The notes under the pieces: generated by a model | Told to the model about the DNA's origin: nothing | What the model saw: only the letters and a program-made list of their open reading frames with translations | Database searches by the model: none | Shown: positions 1 through 6,995 of the stretch, piece by piece | Layout: the number at the start of each line of letters is the position of its first letter | How positions within the stretch are numbered: position 1 is the stretch's first letter | Translations under genes and position numbers: made by a program | Assembly (NCBI GenBank): GCA_964404065.1 | Contig: CAYOIP010000032.1 | Location: forward strand, 1 to 12,461 | Length of the DNA: 12,461 nucleotides | Direction of reading: 5' to 3' | From: UBA7396 sp964404065 | GTDB lineage: Bacteria; Patescibacteriota; Gracilibacteria; BD1-5; UBA6164

Positions 1-37
1 AATAATAAAAAAGATTTAAAAATCAATTTTATAAAAT

Positions 38-59
38 AGTTGAGTATTTTCAACTTTTT
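38..59 (+). terminator. weak terminator of an upstream + strand transcript
   Basis: A 6-bp stem (AGTTGA at 38-43 with TCAACT at 50-55) encloses a 6-base loop and is followed by a short T-run. A frame open from base 1 stops at TAG 37-39, right at the hairpin, so the last 12 codons of a gene lying outside the window may be present. That stretch is too short to call a gene. The stem is short, so the call is tentative. Confidence 0.35.
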
Positions 60-62
60 AAT

Positions 63-90
63 TTGACTTATTTTAAAAAATAAATAAATT
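63..90 (+). promoter_or_regulatory. sigma70-type promoter of the structured leader RNA
   Basis: TTGACT at 63-68 is a five-of-six match to the -35 consensus. TAAATT at 85-90, after a 16-base spacer, is a four-of-six match to the -10 consensus. Transcription starting about 7 bases downstream would begin at G97, which is the first paired base of the 17-bp stem at 97-113/212-228. That agreement supports the promoter. The weak -10 in such AT-rich DNA is the main doubt. Confidence 0.55.
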
Positions 91-96
91 ATATGA

Positions 97-305
97 GCCA
101 AAGAAAATAAACCGATTTTTTATGTAAAAATTATAATTCATAAAAATAACTATATAGACGGGATAATCAATATCACATTCCGTTCTATGCTATTTTTATG
201 ATACATAAACTGGTTTGTTTTCTTTGGCGAGAGGTATTGGTTATCCCTTTTATGTAAGAACTCAAACAATAAAAGTGGATAATTTTATTTATCCACTTTT
301 ATTTT
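97..305 (+). ncRNA. long folded RNA with a possible pseudoknot; leader or stand-alone ncRNA
   Basis: No gene fits in this stretch, but the base pairing is extensive. P1 is 97-113 with 212-228: 17 consecutive pairs, one of them G-U. P2 is 139-148 with 191-200: 10 pairs. P3 is 154-161 with 180-188: eight pairs with one bulge. The apical loop 162-174 can pair with the 3' tail 233-245 (13 pairs, extendable to 15 if P3 opens), giving a pseudoknot. An asymmetric internal loop (114-138 against 201-211) separates P1 from P2/P3. The two arms are of similar length, so folding back at this hinge could bring the apical loop next to the tail. The element ends in the terminator at 271-305, only 15 bases before the start codon at 321. 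It could be a transcriptional riboswitch-like leader of the 321/1255 genes or an independent small RNA. A 6S-like role is possible from the long interrupted hairpin, but 6S RNA does not have the tail pseudoknot. I do not recognise the family. Confidence 0.65.
241..282 (+). promoter_or_regulatory. candidate antiterminator pairing
   Basis: Bases 241-252 can pair with 270-282 (12 pairs with a single bulged T276, 17-base loop). This pairing would use the whole left arm of the terminator (271-282) and also the segment (233-247) that pairs with the apical loop of the upstream hairpin. Three mutually exclusive pairings sharing the same bases is the usual layout of a transcription-attenuation switch. 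The pairing is seen directly; its use in regulation is inference. Confidence 0.45.
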
Positions 306-306
306 A
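271..306 (+). terminator. intrinsic terminator upstream of the membrane-protein gene
   Basis: A perfect 12-bp stem (271-282 with 289-300) has a 6-base loop and is followed by a T-rich tract. The last four pairs of the 3' arm are T. It ends about 15 bases before the ATG at 321, so it either closes the ncRNA or attenuates the downstream genes. No separate promoter was seen between it and the start codon, which favours attenuation. Confidence 0.75.
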
Positions 307-320
307 TAACTTTTTTTACT

Positions 321-1226
321 ATGAAGAGTTTTTTAATAATTTGTAGTGTTCTTATAAGTTTTTGAATGTTTTTACCATTCATACAAGATTATAGCATATT
401 TTGAATACATAAACTTACTAAAGATTATGTTGATAATAGCGAAATTATTTTATTTTTAATTATGTTTATTATAAGCTCTTGGTTTATAAGTATAGGTTAT
501 ACAAAAAAAGTAAAATTTTCAATATTATGAATATTATGAGTTTTATTTTATTTATATATTTACTATAACATTATTGATTTTATTTTTGATTATGAAGATT
601 ATGCTTCTTATTTATTCAAAAATGAATCTTGATTAAATTATATTTTAGCTTTATTATGAGATTTTTGAAAAAATATATGAATATGATTTTATTTTATATT
701 CTTATGATTTTTATGAAATTCTTTATGAATATTTTGAATAATTTATAATTCATATATTTCACTTAATGAATTTTGAAAAAATATAAATAATTTTTTTCTT
801 TTAAAAACAAATCCAAATTTAATTGTTAGAGATGATTGAATTAGAATAAATAAAAAAACAAAAGAAATAGAAATACCAATAGAAGATGAAATAATTGTAG
901 TTCCAGAAAATAAAAAAGAGAAATTAAAGATAACTAATATAAACAAAACTAAACTAATTATATTTTTTATACTTTGAAATATTTGAAATTTAATATTTTC
1001 AGGTCTTAGTATAATGATTTTTATTTGAAGTTTTTGAGAGGTGTCAGCTTCTTTTACTCCAACACAAATGAAATGATTTTTATTATGAATTATTCTAACA
1101 ACTATATTTTTAAATTTACACCTTATAAATCGTTATATAAATAGAATAATAGAAGAAAAAATATTATTTAGATACTATATCTGAATTTGAATAATGTTTT
1201 TAATTATACTTTATTCTATTATATAA
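321..1226 (+). CDS. polytopic membrane protein, unknown family
   Basis: This 301-residue frame is open only when TGA is read as Gly, and it ends at TAA. The protein is very hydrophobic. Likely membrane segments lie near residues 3-22, 43-60, 66-88, 118-144, 212-237, 250-267 and 285-301. A charged, apparently cytoplasmic stretch lies at about 160-211 and is rich in Lys, Glu and Asn. No catalytic motif is visible and I do not recognise the family. The ATG at 321 is the first in frame after the terminator at 271-306, and no Shine-Dalgarno sequence precedes it. The exported-protein gene follows after 28 bases on the same strand with no terminator between them, so the two are probably co-transcribed from the leader promoter at 63-90. 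Many glycines in the membrane segments are TGA codons. The function is unknown; a transporter-like or envelope role is only a guess from topology. Confidence 0.8.
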
Positions 1227-1254
1227 ATAATTTAATTTTTAATTTTTCCACCTT

Positions 1255-2892
1255 ATGAAAAAAATATTTTTAATTTTTATTTCTTTCTTTATTTTTAATA
1301 CTTTTAATGCTTTTTGAAGCTATACATCTGAAAATATGAGTATTAAAAGTTTTAGTTGAATTTCTTATATTGATTTTTGAGAATCTATTGATTGATGATT
1401 TGATTATAAAACTTGAGAAGAAATGATATTTAAAGTTTATAAGAAAGATACAAATTTTATTTACAATCTATCAAAATGAGAGTTTATACAATTTAAAGAT
1501 TACCAAGATAGCCCTAAAAGATATAAACCTAAAAAATCAGAACAATTCACACCAAATGAGATATTAAAACTTAATAAAGAATTTAAAATATATAATCCTG
1601 ATTGAAGTCTATATACCATTTTTACTCCTAAAGAAGATAAGTATGGTTATTCTTGAGAAAATTCTGATGGGAGAACGATGTCAGCAAAATACATAATTTA
1701 TAATGATGATAAAAGTAGTTATTCATTATATTTTGTTGAAAATTTATCTTGAAAAACATTATATTACTTTGTAAAAGACTGAATTAAATTAGAAGAATCT
1801 GAAGAACGGGAAATATTTAACTTTAATTATATTCCTAATTCAAATAAACTTATTTATAAAGTAAAAAAATATAATTGACAGAAATGATGTTGGGATTTTA
1901 TTCATTGAGCTTGAAGCTGTGATAATTACGCAGAATATTTAGTTATTGATAACAATATATTTAAATGAGATAACTATTTTAATGATTATTCTATTTCACA
2001 AGATTGAAAACAAATTTTTGTAAATCATTTTGAAAATTATTGAGATAGAAAAAGCTGATTATGATTAATTTTATTAGATTGAAATGTAGAAGATACTTAT
2101 AAAAAAGTTATAAATGCTTATATTTCTTTTTATACTGATGAAGTAAAAAAAATAAAATGATGAAATAAACTAATAACTCAAATAAATAATACAATTTCAA
2201 AGTTAAATAGAGAAAAAACAGAGAATTTATATTTAAAGTTATTAAAATTAAAAGATAACACTAAAATTGATAAAAAAACTTTGAGTGTTGTAAATTTAAT
2301 GCTATATAGTTTAAATTTACATTTAGCAAATAACAAAGATTTTAATTTAACAAGTTTAGAAATCATTAAAAAACTTCAAAATCAAATAGTTAAAATTGAT
2401 ACTCAACTTAAAAATATGAAATGGCAAAATTATAATATAGTTTCCAATGATAATATATGAAGTATAATATGACTTTATGAATATTTAAAAAATTGAGCAA
2501 AAAAATGAGTTAATGATGAAATTATAACTACAGATTATTTTTATTGAACTAAAAAATACTCAAAAAATTTAAGTGATTTATGATTGTGAAATTTAAGTTG
2601 AAAAACTATATATCAAATAGAAGTTATGCTCTATAATCAATATCTTTGATATTTTAAAGATTGAAAATTACTTGATAAAAAAGAGTTTGAAAAAACAAAT
2701 TCATCAACAAAAAATCTTTTTGAAATAGTTATAAATAACCCTTATCGGGTTGATGTAAATTGAGTAAAACGTAATTGGACTGATAAATATTTAGATAAAC
2801 TTTGATATTATATTGAAGATTGAAAAGTAGCTTTTGACTCATCAAAAGTAGCTCCAGAACTTCAAGTTTTAAAATATATTGATTTAAAATAA
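1255..2892 (+). CDS. exported protein, beta-rich N-terminal half and helical C-terminal half
   Basis: The protein has 545 residues with TGA read as Gly. It begins with a clear signal peptide: MKK, then a hydrophobic run through about residue 20, with probable cleavage near residues 20-23. Residues 25-280 are rich in Tyr, Asp, Gly and Asn, with repeated short strand-like segments such as KLIYKVKKY, EYLVIDN and GKQIFVNHF. These resemble beta-propeller or WD40-like exported proteins, but no complete repeat set can be defined. Cys212 and Cys222 are close enough to form a disulphide outside the cell. Residues 285-385 are Lys/Leu/Asn-rich and helical. The tail (about 400-545) has YxxG-type motifs and aromatic residues. 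It follows the membrane-protein gene by 28 bases and is closed by the terminator at 2908-2948. No cell-wall anchor or lipobox is visible. It is likely secreted or envelope-associated; the activity is unknown. Confidence 0.8.
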
Positions 2893-2907
2893 CTATTAGT
2901 CAAAAAC

Positions 2908-2948
2908 AAAAAAAGTTTTCAATCTAAAAATTGGAAACTTTTTTTAAA
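2908..2948 (+). terminator. intrinsic terminator after the exported-protein gene
   Basis: Bases 2908-2923 pair with 2930-2945 as a 16-bp stem with one G-T mismatch (G-U in RNA) around a 6-base loop. The 3' arm ends in seven T. It starts 15 bases after the TAA of the 1255-2892 gene. The long A-run on the 5' side means it could also act on - strand transcripts, but no - strand gene ends here. Confidence 0.85.
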
Positions 2949-2954
2949 ATAAAA

Positions 2955-2984
2955 CTATTTCTTTTTAAAATTTTTTAATATAAT
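2955..2984 (+). promoter_or_regulatory. possible promoter of the + strand recombinase module
   Basis: A perfect TATAAT at 2979-2984 lies 34 bases before the ATG at 3019. No good -35 hexamer sits at the right distance; the stretch near 2955-2961 is only T-rich. Some such promoter is expected, because the preceding terminator isolates the module from the genes upstream. The call rests on the -10 alone. Confidence 0.4.
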
Positions 2985-3018
2985 AAGTTGTATATTATCA
3001 ACATAATATTTTTAAATT

Positions 3019-3258
3019 ATGCCTAAACCATACAAAAAAAGAGAGTTTCAATATCATTTTTCGCAAGATGATGAAAACACAATTTTCAATTTCAAAAAAG
3101 AATTTACTATGTTATTAGCTTTGTTATTTCCAAAAGATTGAAAAGTTAAAAAATGACATTCTATATTTATTTTTGTTGTGCCTATATCTATTATAGTTAT
3201 AGTTATTTTACTTTTACTAAATTATTTTTGAATAATCAATTTTATATGGACAAAATAA
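3019..3258 (+). CDS. small tail-anchored membrane protein upstream of a recombinase
   Basis: The protein has 79 residues, with TGA as Gly at residues 41, 46 and 71. The first 46 residues are polar and highly charged, with a Lys/Arg-rich start and no signal peptide. One strongly hydrophobic Ile/Val/Leu segment follows at about 49-69, and then a short tail. The expected topology is a cytoplasmic N-terminus anchored by a C-terminal helix. The stop codon overlaps the start of the recombinase gene by 13 bases (3246-3258), which suggests translational coupling. A protein of the same shape but different sequence precedes the opposing recombinase (6663-6869). No family is recognised. A role in holding or regulating the recombinase is only inferred from this arrangement. 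Confidence 0.7.
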
Positions 3259-5042
3259 AAGTGGCTTGTTATATCCGCGTTAGTAGTCTGGAACAAGCTA
3301 ATAATGGCTTTGGGAAAGACCTTCAGCTTACAAAGATAAAGAAATATATTGAATATTATAGCGATAAAGGTTTTGTTTTTGATGAAAACCTTGTTTATAA
3401 AGACCTTTGAATTTCTTGAAGTAAAGATGAAGATGAAAGACCTTGATTAAAAAAATTGAAAGAAGATGTTGAAGCTTGAAAAATAAGCGTTATTATTGTA
3501 TTTAGGCTTGATAGACTTGCCAGAAAAACTTTAATTTTATTGGAGCTTTTAGAATTTTTTAAATTCCATAATGTAAATTTTATTTCTACTGATGAAAATG
3601 TTGATATTAAAACTCCAACTTGAAGTTTTTTTATAACGGTTATTTGAGCTCTTGCAGAAATGGAAAGAAAACTTATTGCAGAAAAAACGGCACTCTGAAA
3701 AATAGAATGAGTAAATAAGTGATTCTTTTCTATGTGATGAAAACCTTCTTTTTGATTTACTAAAAATCCAAAAACAAGAAAACTTGAAATAAACGAAGAA
3801 GAAGCAAAAATAGTAAAAGATATTTTTGATATGTATGTAAAACAAAATAAAAGTTTATGAGAAATTTCAAATATTCTAACTGCTAAAAGTCTTTGAAATT
3901 GGGAAGCTACAAAAGTTTCAAGAATTATTTCAAATCAAGCCTATATTTGAATTTATCATTTAAACAAAACTCAAATAATAGATTTTTTTGAAGAAAATGA
4001 AACAACTTGAAAAAAAATAAAAAAACAAAAGACAATAGAAAAAGATAAAAATGATTGGAAAATTTTAGAAGTTGAAACCATTATAGACCCCTCAATTTTT
4101 CAAAAAGCACAAGAAAAACTAGAAACAAATAAATATAAATTTAATAACAATAATAAGCCAGTAATAAATCATATTTTTGCTGGTCTTTTAAAGTGCGGTT
4201 GTTGTAATAGTAATTATAAAGGAGATAAAGGAAAACCCGATAAAGATTGAATTTTAAAACCTTATTATAGATGTTGAAGAACAAATGCTTATAAATATTG
4301 ACTTGATAGCTGTAATAATTCACAAATAAGAGAATCAGAACTTATAGAAAATATTTATTGAGTAATAAACAAGATTTTAAAAAATCCAAATAATGTAATT
4401 GAAGAATATATAAACTCAAAAAATAACTCAAACAATTCTCAAAAATATAAAGATGAAGTTATTGAAAATGATAAAATTTTATCAAAAAACTACTCTAAAA
4501 TTGATGAATTATTTGAAAACTTAATAGATGAAGAAAATATAAATTTAAAAGCTATGATTCAAAATAAAATTGATTGATATAAAAATAAAATCAAAGATTT
4601 AGAAGCTAGAAATATTGAATTAAAAGAACTTATTGAAGAAGAAGACTTTTTAGAAGAAAATAAACAAGATATTTTAGATTTTATAAACACACTTCACGAA
4701 AACGATATTTATAAACTTACTAGAGAAAATCAAATTTTATTATTACACAAAATTATTAAAAAAATTGTAATAAATGAAAATAAAGTTGATGTGTATTTTA
4801 AGTTTGCTATGAGTGATAACAAAAATTTTAAACAAAAAAAAATCAGTAAAGATAAAAATAAATCTTTTCTGACTGCTCTTTCACAAATGGTGAGTAGATA
4901 CATAGCATTAACCAATTTTTGACATCATTTCTTTATATCAAAGTTCCCTCTATTATCAGGTAAATCACTACTATCTCAACTATCTATTCAACCACCTCAA
5001 CCATTTCAACTATCGTTATCACTATCATCATCATTTTTATAA
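3246..5042 (+). CDS. large serine recombinase/integrase
   Basis: This 598-residue protein is a DNA strand-exchange enzyme of the serine recombinase family. The catalytic resolvase domain covers residues 5-150: YIRVSS with nucleophile Ser13, R87-LDR-LAR with Arg90 and Arg93, and GALAEMERK at 134-142. A recombinase domain follows (about 165-290), with FGF, an EAKIVKDIF segment and the NQAYIGIYH motif. A zinc ribbon has Cys317 and Cys320, then Cys343 and Cys356. A long coiled coil (about 400-475) precedes the final domain, ending in KIVINENKVDVYFKF. This is the large integrase/transposon-resolvase type. The chosen ATG gives MDKIKVACYIRVSS. An in-frame ATG at 3153 is rejected because it would add codons that lie wholly inside the upstream small gene. 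Residues from about 558 to the end are a low-complexity Ser/Leu/Gln/Pro tail antisense to the opposing recombinase gene. The first 54 codons contain no TGA and use codons such as CGC and CTG, unlike the rest. Confidence 0.95.
4709..5042. other. 334-bp antisense overlap of the two recombinase genes
   Basis: Both frames stay open here because TGA is Gly. On + this encodes recombinase residues 489 to the end. On - it encodes residues 539-648 of the other recombinase, including an Asp/Ser/Gly-rich stretch and a final hydrophobic stretch antisense to typical + coding sequence. Bases 4862-5000 are visibly less A-rich than their surroundings. This may mark the seam between two once-separate modules, with the tails read by chance until the next TAA or TAG. 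Confidence 0.7.
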
Positions 5043-6655
5043 CTAATATCTACATTTCAATTATTACCTCAATTACTTAGTTTCAATCATATTTTTATTT
5101 TATTATCTTTATAAATAGTTATTGTTGAGACTAAAATCTCAAGTAATTCGTGTTGCTCTTCAACAGAAAAACTATAAATATCTAAACCTTTTATTTTTTC
5201 ATAAAATTCAATCAATTCTTTTTTATTATTTTCATTCTCAACAAGAATATTTAACTCTTTTGTTTTTTCTTTTATATATCCATCAACATTTTTAATCTTT
5301 TCTTCATAATCTGTTTTGTCTGCTGAAAGTATTTTGAAAGTATTGTCATTGTTTTCATTATACAACATTTTTAAGATATTATTCAGTTGTTTTGCAAGAT
5401 TTTCTTTTGTTCAATTTAGTGATTGTATTTCTTCTTTTAATTTTGCTATAAAAAAATGATTATTATCTTCTTTAATTAATTTATCTACATAATTTTTTGG
5501 ATTTTTTACTATTTTATCTACTTCAGAAAAAACTAATTTTTTTAAATAATCTTCGCTTATTTGTCAATTATCACATCTATTTTCTCAAAATTTTCATTCT
5601 GATTTCTTACTACAAAAACAATAATTGTAATATATTCACTTTTTCTTTTTTCTATAAGTTTGATATTTACTTCAACATTCTCAACATATTAATAATCATT
5701 TGAAGATATGATTTAATGTTCATTTTCATTTATTATTATTTTTTGCTTTACTTACTTTCAACTTTTCTTGTGCCTGGTCAAAAGTATCTTCATCAATTAT
5801 TCTAGGAAGATAATATCTTTTCCAATCAGACTTATTTTTTTGAGTAGTTATGATTTTATTAATTTTTAAATCTTTTTTGTTATCTGTTCTTTGTACATAA
5901 TAATCATCAATATATGCTCTATTATTTAGTATATCTGATATTGTTTTTGGGTCTATTTTACCTTGTTTTTCTGCTTTTCTTCTGGTAGAATTAAAAAATT
6001 TTCAATATCACTCAAAATCTAGTATTGGTACTATATCATTAATACTTTTATCAGTTGTAGTATACAATTCAAAAACTCTTTCAATAAACTTTCTTTTATC
6101 GTTATCAACTTCTAGTTCTTTTGTTTTTCTGTTTTTGATATATCAAAATGGTGGGCTTCAGTAAACCCATTTATTCTCACCAGTTGCTTTATCTTTTCAT
6201 TCTCTTGATTTTTCTGATAGTAGTTTTCTTTCCATCTCAGCAAAGGCTCAAAGTATCGTTAAGAAAAATACTCCATTAGGTGATGATGTATCAATTTGTT
6301 CTGTTTTAGATATAAACTCTACTCAATATTCCTTAAATTTTTCTACTAACTCTAAAAGTATTATTGTACTTCTTGCTACCCTATCTATTTTCCAAACTAA
6401 AACTGCTTGTATTTTTCACATTTCTATATCATCCATCATTCTTGATAATTCAGGTCTATGGTCTTGATTTAATCATCAACTTAATCAAGCATCAACATAT
6501 ACAGATGCTTCATCATAATAAAATCAATATTCTTCAATGGATAGCATATGTCTTGTTAGACTTTCTCTTTGGCTTGCTAATGAATATCAATGTTTTTTCT
6601 GTTCTGTGCTAGAAACACGAATATAAAGTGCTGTTTTCCTTTTTTTATATTCCAT
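4709..6655 (-). CDS. large serine recombinase/integrase, opposing copy
   Basis: This 648-residue frame belongs to the same family as the + strand recombinase but is clearly diverged from it. The resolvase domain at 7-152 has YIRVSS with nucleophile Ser15, KIDRVAR with Arg92 and Arg95, and GAFAEMERK at 136-144. Next come a recombinase domain with PPFGY (168-172) and NNRAYIDDYY (244-253), and a zinc ribbon with Cys324 and Cys327, then Cys346 or Cys348 and Cys361. The coiled coil covers about 405-490, with the final strand domain near 497-527. Conserved glycines are TGA. The ATG at 6655 gives MEYKKRKTALYIRVSS, with a run of seven A just after the start; one base fewer would break the frame, so the run was checked. 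The conserved protein ends near residue 527. The rest is an Asn/Asp/Gly/Ser-rich stretch (to about 565) plus a tail antisense to the other recombinase, read on because the first TAA is at 4709. The true end could differ if transcripts stop earlier. Confidence 0.93.
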
Positions 6656-6662
6656 TTTTTGT

Positions 6663-6869
6663 TTAAAAATAAGTAAAAATTAAACCTATTATTATTAAAA
6701 TTAATATAAGTAATAATAAAAATACAAAATCCATTCCTGCTCTTTTTTTCATAAAATTTGTTAATTTTTCCATTGTGTTTCTTTGTTCCTTTTCTGATGT
6801 TTTTGTAACTTCTATTTCAATTTCTTTGTTTTCTTCTTTATTATATTTTTTTCATTTATTGGTAGTCAT
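6663..6869 (-). CDS. small tail-anchored membrane protein upstream of the opposing recombinase
   Basis: The protein has 68 residues. The first 46 are highly charged (many Lys, Glu and Thr), with TGA as Gly6. Residues 47-67 form a single strong Leu/Ile/Phe membrane helix that ends the protein. The stop lies 7 bases before the recombinase start at 6655, so the two form an operon driven by the promoter at 6901-6928. There is no signal peptide and no known family. Position and topology match the small gene before the + recombinase, although the sequences are not evidently similar. Confidence 0.7.
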
Positions 6870-6900
6870 ATTTATGATTAAAAAACTAAAAATTTTATCA

Positions 6901-6928
6901 ATTATATTCATATAATGAGAAAATTCAA
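6901..6928 (-). promoter_or_regulatory. promoter of the - strand recombinase module
   Basis: On the - strand TTGAAT (+ bases 6923-6928) is followed by a 16-base spacer and a perfect TATAAT (6901-6906). Transcription would start near 6894 and leave about 25 untranslated bases before the ATG at 6869. It stands back to back with the + promoter at 6934-6962. Confidence 0.7.
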
Positions 6929-6933
6929 AAAAA

Positions 6934-6962
6934 TTGCTTTTAATAATTTAAAATGCTACAAT
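6934..6962 (+). promoter_or_regulatory. promoter of the 661-residue protein gene
   Basis: TTGCTT (6934-6939), a 17-base spacer and TACAAT (6957-6962) make a good sigma70-type promoter. Transcription near 6969 leaves about 27 untranslated bases before the ATG at 6996, with no Shine-Dalgarno sequence. Confidence 0.75.
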
Positions 6963-6995
6963 ATAAAAGATTAAAATAAATCATATTTATATATA

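Noticed and set aside
97..305. tmRNA, RNase P RNA, SRP RNA or tracrRNA as identity for the folded RNA
   Set aside because: No tRNA-like ends, no conserved cores and no SRP tetraloop domain were seen, and there is no cas gene or repeat array. A 6S-like identity could not be excluded but does not explain the tail pairing.
3153..3245. Upstream ATG at 3153 as the start of the + recombinase
   Set aside because: The extra residues lie entirely within the small membrane-protein gene in another frame and precede the normal family N-terminus. The ATG at 3246 gives the expected distance to the catalytic Ser.
6636..6655. Suspected frameshift at the start of the - recombinase
   Set aside because: A careful count of the homopolymer (seven T on +, 6640-6646) keeps the ATG at 6655 in frame with YIRVSS. 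The suspicion came from a miscount by one base.
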